Source: Caldilineaceae bacterium | GTDB lineage: Bacteria > Chloroflexota > Anaerolineae > Caldilineales > Caldilineaceae | Assembly: GCA_019637645.1 (NCBI GenBank) | Contig: JAHBVH010000069.1 | Coordinates: 1 to 45,069, forward strand | Direction of reading: 5' to 3' | Length of the DNA: 45,069 nucleotides | Shown here: one piece after another, positions 8,465 to 17,044 of the stretch | How positions within the stretch are numbered: the stretch's first letter is position 1 | How the letters are laid out: each line of letters starts with the position of its first letter | Notes under the pieces: generated by a model | Database searches by the model: none | What the model was told of the DNA's origin: nothing | What the model saw: the letters and a program-made list of their open reading frames with translations, nothing else | Program-made: the position numbers and the translations under genes

Positions 8465-9445
8465 ATGCGCAACATCAATGTGGTGGCCTTGGCGGGTGGT
8501 GTCGGTGGTGCCAAGCTAGCCACCGGTCTACAAGAGGTGATTACCCCCGGGAATTTGACGGTGGTGGTCAACACCGGGGACGACTTTGACCATTGGGGAC
8601 TGACCATCTGTCCTGACCTGGATACGGTTGTCTATAATTTGGCGGGCATCCATAACCCAGAATTTGGCTGGGGGCGGGTGGGCGAATCTTTTACCACGCT
8701 CAAGACGATGGGTCAATTGGGCGGTGAAGATTGGTTTATGTTGGGTGACCGCGATCTAGCACTCCATTTGCGCCGAACGGAGTGGCTGCGCCAAGGTATT
8801 TCCTTGACCGAAGTGACGGATCGGTTGCGCCGGAGCTTGGGCATTCCCTCGCGCGTCCTCCCCATGAGCGATCAACCTGTGCGGACATTGGTCCATACGG
8901 ATGAAGGGGATCTCCCGTTCCAGCATTATTTTGTCCGCCGCCGTTGCGAACCCATGCTGATTGATCTGAGCTATGTTGGTGCGGATGCTGCCCGTATGAG
9001 CGAAGATCTCCACCGCGCGTTGCGTACTGCTGATCTCATTGTCTTCTGCCCCAGCAACCCCTACCTCAGCTTGGATCCGATTCTGAGCGTCCCCGGGTTG
9101 CGCACGGCTTTGCGCCTATCAACCGCCCCCAAAATCGCCGTCAGCCCCATTGTCAGCGGGCGCGCCATCAAAGGACCCGCGGCCAAGATCATGCAAGAAT
9201 TGGGGCTAACCAGCAGCCCGATCACCGTGGTCGATCACTATGATGATCTGCTCACGGGCTTTGTCTTGGACCAAACCGACCACGAGCTTGCTGCGTCCAT
9301 TCACCTACCGACGCTCGTCACTGACACGGTGATGACTGATCTAGCTAGCAAGGCCCAATTAGCGACCCAAGTGCTAGCCTTTGCACAACAGTTGACGGAC
9401 CAGCCAGATCAACAAGGGCAATGGCCCGTAGAAAATCGGGAATAA
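8465..9445 (+). CDS. cofD: CofD/FbiA, 2-phospho-L-lactate (phosphoenolpyruvate) transferase
   Basis: 326 residues. Family motifs are clear: VVALAGGVGGAKLATGLQ at the N-terminus, VVNTGDDFDHWGLTICPDLD, GESFTTLKTMGQLGGEDWFMLGDRDLA, CPSNPYLSLDPIL and SPIVSGRAIKGPAAKIM. CofD joins the lactyl-2-phospho (or enolpyruvyl) moiety of the GDP-activated precursor to 7,8-didemethyl-8-hydroxy-5-deazariboflavin (Fo), making F420-0 or dehydro-F420-0. The presence of an FbiB-C-type reductase gene upstream suggests the phosphoenolpyruvate route. It lies 119 bp after that gene and 59 bp before cofC. Confidence 0.95.
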   Translation: MRNINVVALAGGVGGAKLATGLQEVITPGNLTVVVNTGDDFDHWGLTICPDLDTVVYNLAGIHNPEFGWGRVGESFTTLKTMGQLGGEDWFMLGDRDLALHLRRTEWLRQGISLTEVTDRLRRSLGIPSRVLPMSDQPVRTLVHTDEGDLPFQHYFVRRRCEPMLIDLSYVGADAARMSEDLHRALRTADLIVFCPSNPYLSLDPILSVPGLRTALRLSTAPKIAVSPIVSGRAIKGPAAKIMQELGLTSSPITVVDHYDDLLTGFVLDQTDHELAASIHLPTLVTDTVMTDLASKAQLATQVLAFAQQLTDQPDQQGQWPVENRE

Positions 9446-9504
9446 GGTGTGGGGAGCCGTGTTGCTAGCGCAAGCGGCCTTCCCCTTGCTACCGCTCACG
9501 TCCT

Positions 9505-10086
9505 ATGAAGCTATGGCTCATTGTTCCTGTGAAACCCTTTGCCGAAGGGAAGAGTCGGTTGGCCGCGGTCCTTTCGCGGCAGCAGCGCCACACCCTAAAT
9601 CATAGGCTTTTTCAGCATGTCTTGGCTCAAGCCCGTGCTGCCCACCGGTTGGCCGGTGTCATTGTCGTTGGGCGCGATCCCCAGATCATGGCCGACGTAC
9701 CCTGGGATCGCGTCTTCTTCGAGCAAGAAGAAAAAGCCTCGCTTAACGAAGCCCTTGAGCAAGCTCGTCGCCGGGCCTTGGCCGAACAGGCTGATGCGAT
9801 CTTGATCCTCCCTGCCGATCTCCCTTTGCTGACTAGCGCTGATATTGAACACTTATTCGATCTGGGGAGCGTTGCGCCGAGCATGGTCATTGCCCCGAGC
9901 CAAGATGGCGGCACCAATGCGCTCCTGCTCCACCCGCCCCAGCGTCTGCCCTTTGCCTTTGGCCCCCAGAGCTATGCCCGCCATTGTGCCTTGGCCGAAC
10001 AGGCCGGATTGCCCTACCAAACCTTTGCGTCCGCTTCGCTCGCCTTTGATCTCGACTGGCCGGAAGATCTGAAGAATAGTCAATAA
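9505..10086 (+). CDS. cofC: CofC/FbiD, 2-phospholactate (phosphoenolpyruvate) guanylyltransferase
   Basis: 193 residues of the CofC nucleotidyltransferase family: MKLWLIVPVKPFAEGKSRLA (nucleotide loop), VVGRDP, EKASLNEALEQARRRA, ILILPADLPLLTSADIEHL (acidic metal site) and SQDGGTNALLLHPP. It activates 2-phospholactate or phosphoenolpyruvate with GTP to give the substrate of CofD, its upstream neighbour. Its stop codon lies inside the left arm of a long inverted repeat shared with the convergent nuclease gene. Confidence 0.94.
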   Translation: MKLWLIVPVKPFAEGKSRLAAVLSRQQRHTLNHRLFQHVLAQARAAHRLAGVIVVGRDPQIMADVPWDRVFFEQEEKASLNEALEQARRRALAEQADAILILPADLPLLTSADIEHLFDLGSVAPSMVIAPSQDGGTNALLLHPPQRLPFAFGPQSYARHCALAEQAGLPYQTFASASLAFDLDWPEDLKNSQ

Positions 10087-10182
10087 GCAATGGCTAATGA
10101 AGAATGGTTAATGAGCCCAGTCATTGGCGATTCTTTATTAGCGATTCTTTATTAGCGATTGCTTATTAGCCATTGCTTATTG
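10081..10182. repeat. Long inverted repeat joining the 3' ends of cofC and the Cas4-like gene
   Basis: 18-bp arms at 10081-10098 (CAATAAGCAATGGCTAAT) and 10165-10182 are perfect inverted copies. The interior contains tandem units of GCGATTCTTTATTA type (about 10127-10160) and a degenerate extension of the stem. Each arm contains the last codon and stop (CAA TAA) of its neighbouring gene, so the repeat supplies both C-termini. It is likely to act as a bidirectional terminator. Confidence 0.8.
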
Positions 10183-10725
10183 CTTGTTGGTATCTAGCCG
10201 CTGCTCCCCACAGCCTTGTTGATAGCCACAGGCGCGACACCGATTGGCTTGTTGGTGGTTGCGGGGAACGTCGTTGGCGCGTTGATCACGCCGAATGGCT
10301 TCGGCGGCAGTGTTTACTTGTTGGCGGAGTTCGGTGGTAAAGGGAATCCGGAGCGTGGCGTCGGCGTAGTGCAAAAGGCCATAGGGGGGCGTACGCTGGT
10401 AGACATCCTCGACGAGTAAGCAGTAGGCCCCTAATTGGAGAATATGCCCCCCGTGGGGGGTCGCGGGTCGTTTGCCACTTTTGACTTCAACCGGAATCGT
10501 AAAGGTACGGCCCTGTTCGCGTACCTGAACGAGGTAATCGGGCTTGCCGATCAATCCATATTGGTGGTTAAGCAAAGGCTTTTCTACCTTCTGCCAAGCA
10601 CCGGTATCCTGATACACAACCTCACCCATCGGAAGACCACTTGCGCGGTATGCCTGTTGGCCGCGGCGCGTGAACCACCAGCCGAGGAAGAGTAAAAGTA
10701 GCGAAAGCCATAACCAATTGTACAT
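10177..10725 (-). CDS. Membrane-anchored Cas4-like PD-(D/E)XK nuclease
   Basis: 182 residues from the ATG at 10725. Residues 4-18 form one hydrophobic helix (LWLSLLLLFLGWW) followed by RR. The nuclease core follows: GKPDYLV (Asp63), PVEVKSGK (Glu80, Lys82) and QLGAYCLLVE (Gln97, Tyr101), the pattern of the RecB/Cas4/Dna2 exonucleases. The C-terminus has RCRACGYQQGC (Cys163, 166, 172), the three-cysteine cluster seen in Cas4; the fourth, more N-terminal cysteine of the FeS site is not seen. There is no CRISPR array or cas gene here. An upstream start at 10788 is possible, but TATA-like sequences between the two starts look like a promoter on this strand, favouring 10725. Function unknown; membrane-linked DNA processing is a guess. 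Confidence 0.75.
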   Translation of the reverse strand: MYNWLWLSLLLLFLGWWFTRRGQQAYRASGLPMGEVVYQDTGAWQKVEKPLLNHQYGLIGKPDYLVQVREQGRTFTIPVEVKSGKRPATPHGGHILQLGAYCLLVEDVYQRTPPYGLLHYADATLRIPFTTELRQQVNTAAEAIRRDQRANDVPRNHQQANRCRACGYQQGCGEQRLDTNKQ

Positions 10726-11005
10726 GTTTGTTTGGTCAGTTTTTCTTGCTGTCAGCGTAAAAGTGTGTTGTAATATACAGTATACCATTCGCAGCTAGAT
10801 TGAGTATACACCGGATGCATGACAGGCCAGAACTTGTGTCAATGCACCACTTGCCCCTCCCTAAATCGAGTACGTTTTCCAACTTAGGCAACCCAGTCGC
10901 AGCGATGCTGCCGCTGTCAGCATAATTTGCCCAATGGCCGAATCCGTATCCATCGATATTGGCAATTTAATCATTCGAGCACATTTACTACAGGAGACCA
11001 GTCTT

Positions 11006-12349
11006 ATGTCTAAGATTTTGTCACGCCGTCATTTTCTCCAGATGAGCAGTGCTGTTGCTGCCGTGGGTGTGTTAGCTGCCTGCGCCCCAGCAGGGCAGTC
11101 CCCCAGCGGTAGCACCGGTGGCGAAGGTGCCAGCGCCGATACCATTCACCTCAAGTGGGATACTTTCCGTGGCCCTGGCACCGGCTGGAACGAGGAGCGC
11201 ATTGAGACTTTCCAGCAAGCACACCCCAATGTAACCATCGAGTTCCGCCCCCTTACCGGTTCTTCGCAACAGGACAACTACGGCAAAATGTATTCCATGT
11301 TTGCCGCTGGTGACCTAGGCGATATTATCGCATTTGATCCCTCTCACTATCACTTTGTGCGGGCCATCAATGGCAACATTATCGGCACTTTGGATGATCT
11401 CATTGCTTCGGACAATCTGGATCTAACCCAATGGTTCGAACAATTTATTGTTTTGCAAGCATATCAAGGTAAGCAATATGGTCTGCCGAGCTGGGGGTGG
11501 GCCGGGCAAGATACCTTCGTGATCAATGCCGTTCATTTTGAACAAGAAGGGGTTGAATTACCTGATCCAGTTGGTCATGATACCACCATGGCAACTTACG
11601 GCGAGTGGGTGCGCAAATTCTACAAGGACGGCGAACGCTTTGGCCTCGGCTTCACCTTTGCCGAAGGGCCACTCGTGCCCTTGTGCCGCGCCTTTGGTGG
11701 CGATCTGATCGATGCCGAAGGGACCAAGTCGCTCTTGCTCGATAGCCCCGAATCCCAAGAAGCGCTGCGCTGGCTCTATGCGCTGTCGGTCGAGGAGAAG
11801 GTGTTACCAGCCCAAGCAGATTTTGTGGCAGCCCAGCTCGAAGGCAAGATCACCATGAACTGGGGTGGTTCACTCAATGTGCGCAACTTCAAGCGCGATA
11901 TCAAAGACGAGACCGTGGCCAAGGCCCACCAAGGGCTGCTCCCCACCGACGCCAATGGGAAGTTCCCCTCCCAAATCCGCGGCGGCACTTGGAATATCCT
12001 CAAGGATAGTGCCCACCCCCAAGAAGCCTTCCAGTTCATCAAGCATATCACCGACACTGAGGGTTGCTATAGCTTCAATCTCGTTGCCGGTCAAGGTGCC
12101 TTTGTCCGCCCCGATGTTCTCGATCGGCTGATCGAGCAAGATCCCGTGCATGAATGGTTCATCCCGAACCTCGAGAACGGCATTCCGGCCTATGCGCCAG
12201 CCAATTCACGTGGCCGTGAGTACACCGATGCCTGTGCCCAATACCTGACCTTGATGATGGATCCCAGCCAACCGCTGCCCTTTGAACAAGGGCTTCAGGG
12301 GTTGCATGATAGCATCCAGAAAGTCCTGGATCAGGAGCCCGCCGCCTAA
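11006..12349 (+). CDS. Extracellular sugar-binding lipoprotein of an ABC transporter (operon 1)
   Basis: 447 residues. The N-terminus SRRHFLQMSSAVAAVGVLAAC has a twin-arginine-like start and a lipobox with Cys26, then a Gly/Ser-rich linker. The mature part is a family-1 solute-binding protein: IHLKWDTF, GWNEERIETFQQAHPNVTIEF, SMFAAGDLGDIIAF and the typical C-terminal half. It would capture a carbohydrate outside the cell and pass it to the two permeases downstream. The ATG at 11006 has a CAGGAGA ribosome site; the longer frame from 10934 would put 24 residues before the signal peptide and is not used. No ATPase gene is in the operon. Ligand not predictable. Confidence 0.9.
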   Translation: MSKILSRRHFLQMSSAVAAVGVLAACAPAGQSPSGSTGGEGASADTIHLKWDTFRGPGTGWNEERIETFQQAHPNVTIEFRPLTGSSQQDNYGKMYSMFAAGDLGDIIAFDPSHYHFVRAINGNIIGTLDDLIASDNLDLTQWFEQFIVLQAYQGKQYGLPSWGWAGQDTFVINAVHFEQEGVELPDPVGHDTTMATYGEWVRKFYKDGERFGLGFTFAEGPLVPLCRAFGGDLIDAEGTKSLLLDSPESQEALRWLYALSVEEKVLPAQADFVAAQLEGKITMNWGGSLNVRNFKRDIKDETVAKAHQGLLPTDANGKFPSQIRGGTWNILKDSAHPQEAFQFIKHITDTEGCYSFNLVAGQGAFVRPDVLDRLIEQDPVHEWFIPNLENGIPAYAPANSRGREYTDACAQYLTLMMDPSQPLPFEQGLQGLHDSIQKVLDQEPAA

Positions 12350-12391
12350 CCGCGCACGGATGGGCTCTGTGGTCCCCACAACCGCTAATCA

Positions 12392-12428
12392 AAGACCTGT
12401 CAGGTCTTGAAAACCTGTCAGGTCTTGC
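12392..12428. repeat. CCTGTCAGG-family repeat between binding protein and permease (copy C)
   Basis: Two direct copies of ACCTGTCAGGTCTT (12394-12407 and 12414-12427). Each contains the self-complementary core CCTGTCAGG, and AGACCTGTCAGGTCT at 12393-12407 is a perfect odd palindrome. As RNA it would form a hairpin directly after the binding-protein gene and before the permease ribosome site, where many ABC operons have a structure that lowers permease expression relative to the binding protein. Confidence 0.75.
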
Positions 12429-12450
12429 GTTTTAAGAACAGGAGTCACGC

Positions 12451-13398
12451 GTGGCAACGGTCACCGCAACGAGTAAAGCGCCCCCGCGCTCACCACGGCG
12501 CTCGCTAGAACGCCGCCGCCAAAATCTCTATGGGTATCTTTTTCTAACGCCCTGGCTCATCGGCTTTTTTGGCCTTTTTATTGGCCCAGGGCTAGCCTCT
12601 CTCTATTTTAGCTTTACCAATTACAACATCATCGGTAGCTCTAGATTTATTGGGCTTGACAATTACGTCCGTATGTTTACGACCGATGATCTCTTCTGGT
12701 CATCGTTAGGGCGCACCTTCTACTTTGCCAGCGTGGGGGTGCCGCTGGGGGTGATCGGCTCTATGCTTTTGGCTATCTTGCTCGATAGTAAACTGCGCGG
12801 GGTATCGGTCTATCGCACGCTCTTCTTTATGCCTTCGCTCGTCCCCTTGGTCGCCTCGGTGATTTTGTGGAAATGGCTATTAGATACCGATTTCGGCATT
12901 GTCAACCAAACCTTGCGCGAATTTGGTGTCACCAATCCACCAGGCTGGTTCTCCGATCGGCGCATGGCGATCCCATCATTAATCCTGATGCGGTTGTGGA
13001 CCAGCATCGGCGGCACCCAGATGATCATCTTTTTGGCCGGGCTCCAGGGTATTCCCACCGAGCTCTACGATGCCGCGTCCATCGATGGAGCCAATACTTG
13101 GCAGCGCATCCGCAACGTGACAATTCCTTTGCTGACGCCGACCATCTTCTTCAATACGGTGCTTGGGATCATTGGGGCCTTGCAGACCTTTGCTGCCGCC
13201 TTTTTGCTCACCCCCGAAGGTGGTGGCCCGGCCTTCGCCACCTGGTTCTATGCCTTGCACATTTGGAAATATGCCTTCGACTATTTTGAGATTGGCTACG
13301 CTGCTGCGCTGGCCTGGTTCTTTGCGCTCATCATTATCGCAATGACCATTGTCCAAATGCGCTTATCCAAACGTTGGGTCTTTTATTATGGGGACTAA
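12451..13398 (+). CDS. Sugar ABC transporter permease, MalF-type (operon 1)
   Basis: 315 residues, GTG start at 12451 preceded by AGGAG. Six transmembrane segments begin at LYGYLFLTPWLIGFFGLFIG. The cytoplasmic EAA loop, YDAASIDGANTWQRIRNVTI followed by PLLTPT, binds the shared ATPase. The sequence belongs to the MalF/UgpA-type permeases for carbohydrates. It follows the binding-protein gene by ~100 bp containing the palindrome, and precedes the second permease. Confidence 0.93.
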   Translation: MATVTATSKAPPRSPRRSLERRRQNLYGYLFLTPWLIGFFGLFIGPGLASLYFSFTNYNIIGSSRFIGLDNYVRMFTTDDLFWSSLGRTFYFASVGVPLGVIGSMLLAILLDSKLRGVSVYRTLFFMPSLVPLVASVILWKWLLDTDFGIVNQTLREFGVTNPPGWFSDRRMAIPSLILMRLWTSIGGTQMIIFLAGLQGIPTELYDAASIDGANTWQRIRNVTIPLLTPTIFFNTVLGIIGALQTFAAAFLLTPEGGGPAFATWFYALHIWKYAFDYFEIGYAAALAWFFALIIIAMTIVQMRLSKRWVFYYGD

Positions 13399-13454
13399 GG
13401 GAAGCCCACCCCGCCGCGTACCCTTACGGCCTACGTCTACCAGGAGTATGTTAC

Positions 13455-14378
13455 ATGGCAAGTACGACTAAGTCCGCTCCCCCCACCGCGGCGCGACCGA
13501 CCATTCGTGCCGATCGATCATTCACTAATGCGCTCCGCCGCAGCCAATGGATCCGCAAGACGATCACCTATCTTTTGTTGACCCTGGCGGGATTGATGTT
13601 TTCCTTCCCACTCTTCTGGACGGTTTCCAGCTCACTACAAACCTGGCAAGAGTTACGCTCCTATACGCTGCACCTGTGGCCGAGTGTGCCACAGTGGGGC
13701 AACTATGTCGAAGTCTTCGAGACTGCGCCCTTTGCCCGCTGGCTCGCCAACAGCTTCTTCATTGTGCTGATCACCATCCCCGGCACGATCATCACCGCGA
13801 CGATGACCGCCTATGCCTTTGCCCGTTTTGAGTTTGTGGGCAAGCAGCTCTGGTTTATTCTCCTGCTGGGCACGATGATGATTCCGGCCACCGTGACCTT
13901 GATCCCTCAATATCTGCTGTGGTTTAAGCTCAAGATGATTAATACCTATGTCCCCCTGACCATTGGCAGTTGGTTGGGCGGCGGTGCCTTTATGGTCTTT
14001 ATGCTGCGCCAATTCCTGCTCAGCCTCCCGCGCGATCTCGATGAAGCGGCGACCATCGACGGGGCCAATCCTTTCCAGATTTTGTGGCGGATCTTGGTAC
14101 CGCTCATGAAGCCCGCCTTGACGACGGTGGCCATTCTCCAGTTTTTGAACGACTGGAATGATTTCTTTGGCCCCTTTATCTATCTCAATCGTGAGTCACT
14201 CTATACCGCCGCCGTTGGGATGCGCTATTTCCAATATATCCCCATGGAAACCACCGACCCGCGCGATCACCTGCTTATGGCAGCTGCAGCCGTTATGTCG
14301 ATCCCGGTTTTGTTGCTCTTTGCCTTTGCGCAACGCTACTTCATCTCCGGTGTCGTGATGAGCGGCTTGAAGTTATAG
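13455..14378 (+). CDS. Sugar ABC transporter permease, MalG-type (operon 1)
   Basis: 307 residues from the ATG at 13455, which has CAGGAG upstream; the open frame continues further 5' into the preceding gene but lacks family similarity there. Six TM segments; TYLLLTLAGLMFSFPLFWTV is TM1. EAA loop: DEAATIDGANPFQILWRILV. The C-terminus ISGVVMSGLKL is typical of MalG/UgpE permeases (QRYF...G...GA-KG). Forms a heterodimeric membrane channel with the MalF-type partner. Confidence 0.93.
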   Translation: MASTTKSAPPTAARPTIRADRSFTNALRRSQWIRKTITYLLLTLAGLMFSFPLFWTVSSSLQTWQELRSYTLHLWPSVPQWGNYVEVFETAPFARWLANSFFIVLITIPGTIITATMTAYAFARFEFVGKQLWFILLLGTMMIPATVTLIPQYLLWFKLKMINTYVPLTIGSWLGGGAFMVFMLRQFLLSLPRDLDEAATIDGANPFQILWRILVPLMKPALTTVAILQFLNDWNDFFGPFIYLNRESLYTAAVGMRYFQYIPMETTDPRDHLLMAAAAVMSIPVLLLFAFAQRYFISGVVMSGLKL

Positions 14379-14443
14379 GAAGCAGTGCGGCGCGATCACG
14401 CGCCGCACTGCCCACACGACCATACAACTCTGGATGACAGACT

Positions 14444-15934
14444 ATGCCAGCACCGTTTGTTCTTGCCTTGGATATTGGCACCACTTCCACCCGCGCCCTC
14501 CTGTTCGATGCGACCGGCCAACCCGTACCCGATTGTGTGGCGCAGGTGGCAAACCACCTCGAGACCACCCACGACGGCGGCGCAACCTTTGAGCCAGCTC
14601 AACTCTTTGACCATGCCATCGCCGTGATCGACCAAGTGCTCCAACGGGCGGGCGACCGCGCCAGCGCGATTGGGGCTATCGTCAGCGACACCTTTGTCAG
14701 CAACGTCATGGGGGTCAGCGCGGCCGGGGAGCCCGTGACGCCCCTCTTTATCTATGCCGATACGCGCAATGCTGCCGATGCCGATGATCTCCGCGAAAGG
14801 CTAGGCCCGGCCGGCCAGCGTACCAGCCATGATCGCACCGGCTGTTTGATCCACACCTCCTATCTGCCCGCGCGCTTTCGCTGGCTGGCGCGCACCCATC
14901 CCAACTGGCTCCAAGGGAGCCGCTACTGGATGTCCTTTGGCGAATATCTCTATTGGAAGTTGCTGGGCCAGCGGGCCGTCAGCTATAGTGTCGCTTCGTG
15001 GACGGGTTTGCTCAATCGTCATACGCTAGATTGGGATGAAGCATGGCTAGCCACCTTACCGCTCCAGGCAGAACAGCTTTCACCGTTGGTCGATGTCAAT
15101 CAACCATTGGAAGGGTTACTGCCACCGTGGTCCGAACGTTGGCCGGCCTTACAGGGGCTGCCCTGGTATCCGGCCATCGGCGACGGCGCTGCGGCCAATT
15201 TGGGCAGCGGTTGCGACCAACCCAATCGGATTGCGCTCACCATCGGTACGACGGGGGCCATGCGCGTGATTGTCGATCCGGCGTTGACAGCCGTCCCGGA
15301 TGGGCTTTGGCTCTATCGCGTCGGTAGCCACCAAGGGTTACTGGGCGGTGCGACCACGGAAGGTGGAAATTTGTTTGCTTGGCTGCGCGAGAGCTTGCAA
15401 CTTCCTCCGCTGGATCAACTCGAAAAAGAGTTGGCCCAGCGCGAACCAGCCGCCCACGGCTTGACGATCCTGCCCTTTGTCGCGGGCGAACGCGCGCCCG
15501 GCTGGAACGATCACGCCCGCGCCAGCCTCATTGGCTTTACCCTCAATACCCGTCCCATCGATCTGGTGCAGGCGGCCCTCGAAGCCATCGCCTACCGCTT
15601 TTCCATTATCTATGGGCGGGTCAAGCCCCATTTGGCAGGAGGGCAACATCAGATCATTGCCAGTGGTGGTGGTCTATTAAGCTCCCCTGCTTGGCTCCAG
15701 ATCATGGCCGATGTGTTGGGTGAGCCCATTGTCGCGCTCACCGAAAAAGAGATTACCAGCCGCGGCATTGCGCTGTTAGGCTTACAACAGCTCGGCGTCA
15801 TTCAGCGCATGCGTGAATTGCCCCCGACCACCGGCCACACCTACCTGCCCCACCGCGAACACTATGCCCGCCATCAACAGGCGCTCGAACGTCAAGTCAC
15901 CGCGTACAATCTCCTGATCCCGCGCCCCGTTTAG
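14444..15934 (+). CDS. FGGY-family carbohydrate kinase (gluconokinase-like)
   Basis: 496 residues. The N-terminal ATPase motif is VLALDIGTTSTRALLFDATG; the second domain has the ATP-binding loop ALTIGTTGAMRVIVD and PAIGDGAAANLGSGC, plus IIASGGGLLSSPAWLQIMAD near the C-terminus, all typical of FGGY kinases. Closest in character to gluconokinase/xylulokinase-type members (TFVSNVMGV, FIYADTRN). It is 65 bp after the second permease, so the imported carbohydrate or its oxidised derivative is probably phosphorylated by this enzyme. The exact sugar is not readable from the sequence. Confidence 0.88.
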   Translation: MPAPFVLALDIGTTSTRALLFDATGQPVPDCVAQVANHLETTHDGGATFEPAQLFDHAIAVIDQVLQRAGDRASAIGAIVSDTFVSNVMGVSAAGEPVTPLFIYADTRNAADADDLRERLGPAGQRTSHDRTGCLIHTSYLPARFRWLARTHPNWLQGSRYWMSFGEYLYWKLLGQRAVSYSVASWTGLLNRHTLDWDEAWLATLPLQAEQLSPLVDVNQPLEGLLPPWSERWPALQGLPWYPAIGDGAAANLGSGCDQPNRIALTIGTTGAMRVIVDPALTAVPDGLWLYRVGSHQGLLGGATTEGGNLFAWLRESLQLPPLDQLEKELAQREPAAHGLTILPFVAGERAPGWNDHARASLIGFTLNTRPIDLVQAALEAIAYRFSIIYGRVKPHLAGGQHQIIASGGGLLSSPAWLQIMADVLGEPIVALTEKEITSRGIALLGLQQLGVIQRMRELPPTTGHTYLPHREHYARHQQALERQVTAYNLLIPRPV

Positions 15935-16064
15935 AAATGGCTTGAAGCGGTACGCGCTTTCGCCGAGCCACGGACCCGGCAGGGTATTTGAGGGGATATG
16001 CTCAGTCCACACCTGTCAGGTATATAGGCTATCTTTCCAAACCGCTTTGTAGAAAAATTTCGCG

Positions 16065-16100
16065 GCCCTGTAGGATTTTCAAAATCCTACAGGGCTTTTT
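16065..16100 (+). terminator. Strong rho-independent terminator after sugar operon 1
   Basis: Perfect 15-bp inverted repeat (GCCCTGTAGGATTTT / AAAATCCTACAGGGC) around a single C, followed by TTTTT. The inner A/T pairs would open to give a seven-base loop. A half-copy of the CCTGTCAGG element lies just upstream at 16011-16021. The remaining spacer to 16250 holds no gene. Confidence 0.88.
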
Positions 16101-16250
16101 TAGCCCAGCGTAGCGCCCCGCCACCGTCAACCGCACCCATCCTGAATTGATGCAAATGATAGGGATTCCACAGAAATGAAGTGATATTTTCTGGTATTGT
16201 TAACTTGTCTGTTTGACCGTGATTCAACAGATGAGAAGGGGTAACCAACC

Positions 16251-16448
16251 ATGGTACAGCCAACAACCGGATGGAACCGCGTGTTCTACGATACGGAACG
16301 AGAAATTGCCTATAAGCTCAAGATCTTTGATGTCAAATCCTCTTTTTGGGGCATGGGACGCAGCGACGAAGAGATTGAGCGCGAAGCTCGCCGTCGGCTA
16401 CGGGACGAGGATGGGATCGAATATCCAGAACCGCGTCGAGCGCGCTAG
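16251..16448 (+). CDS. Small hypothetical protein, 65 residues
   Basis: Begins MVQPTTGWNRVFYDTEREIA and ends in a charged helix SDEEIEREARRRLRDEDGIEYPEP. An AGAAGGGG ribosome site lies 9 bases before the ATG, which supports translation. Not membrane or secreted. I do not recognise a family; the C-terminal charged segment looks helical. It ends just before a GCGGAT-type inverted repeat that would serve as terminator. Overlapping frame 16213-16494 lacks such a ribosome site. Confidence 0.6.
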   Translation: MVQPTTGWNRVFYDTEREIAYKLKIFDVKSSFWGMGRSDEEIEREARRRLRDEDGIEYPEPRRAR

Positions 16449-16462
16449 TCAGTCTGTAAAGC

Positions 16463-16530
16463 GGACGCGGATGAACGCGGATTTGCGCGGATAAAAAGCA
16501 ATCCGCGTCTATCCGCGTTCATCCGCGTCC
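16463..16530. repeat. CGCGGAT-type inverted repeat between convergent genes
   Basis: 30-bp arms at 16463-16492 and 16501-16530 with three central mismatches and an 8-base loop AAAAAGCA. Each arm carries three GCGGAT units. A related hairpin is at 18169-18213. It lies between the small plus-strand gene and the minus-strand Nudix gene and is a likely bidirectional terminator; units of this type also form a dispersed family. Confidence 0.8.
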
Positions 16531-16545
16531 CCACCCAATGCTTTA

Positions 16546-17022
16546 TCAAGAGGCGTGACTGGTCCGCCAAGTGGTATGGGCGGTGTGGATCACTTGCAAC
16601 GTCTCTGAACGTAGGCGGAACTGCGTGAGTGATGGTAGCGCCACCCACGCAACAGCGGCAGCATCATCTTGCGCGGTGAGTTCACCCGCATGGTAGGTCG
16701 CCCAATAGTCGAGCAGGATGTAGTGATATTCGATTTCACCGGCGGCATCATAAATGATTGGCTCATAGGTGGTGATAAAACCACCCAGGGTGATCTCAAT
16801 GCCACATTCTTCTCGCACCTCGCGCTGTGCCGCGTCAGCGAGTCGCTCACCCAGATCGAGCAAGCCGCCGGGCAGCGACCACTCACCCACGCGTGGCGGT
16901 CTCCCCCGCTTAACCAGCAGAACATCGCCCTGGTCATTAAAGACCACAACCCCGACCCCCACCAAGGGGGCGGCTGGATAGCGCCGATTGACTGTGATCG
17001 GCTTCGTTTTGTGCGGATTCAT
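16546..17022 (-). CDS. Nudix hydrolase
   Basis: 158 residues from the ATG at 17022. The Nudix box is complete: GGLLDLGERLADAAQREVRE followed by ECGIE (GX5EX7REUXEEXGU). Upstream VGVGVVVFNDQGDVLLVKRG and GEWSLPGG are the usual beta strands. Such enzymes cleave nucleoside diphosphates linked to another group; the motif pattern is like ADP-ribose or 8-oxo-dGTP hydrolases, not specific. An alternative TTG start at 17064 would overlap the upstream HAD gene by 20 bases; the ATG has an AAGGCG site and is preferred. Confidence 0.9.
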   Translation of the reverse strand: MNPHKTKPITVNRRYPAAPLVGVGVVVFNDQGDVLLVKRGRPPRVGEWSLPGGLLDLGERLADAAQREVREECGIEITLGGFITTYEPIIYDAAGEIEYHYILLDYWATYHAGELTAQDDAAAVAWVALPSLTQFRLRSETLQVIHTAHTTWRTSHAS

Positions 17023-17044
17023 CGTGGTGGTTCGCCTTATCTGC

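Noticed and set aside
10177..10725. Cas4-like gene as part of a CRISPR-Cas system
   Set aside because: No repeat array, cas1 or cas2 in the window, and the protein has a membrane anchor; the fold alone does not imply CRISPR.
16463..16530. CGCGGAT repeat as an RNA gene
   Set aside because: It is a simple long hairpin of tandem units without loops conserved in any RNA class I know; a terminator/repeat explanation is enough.
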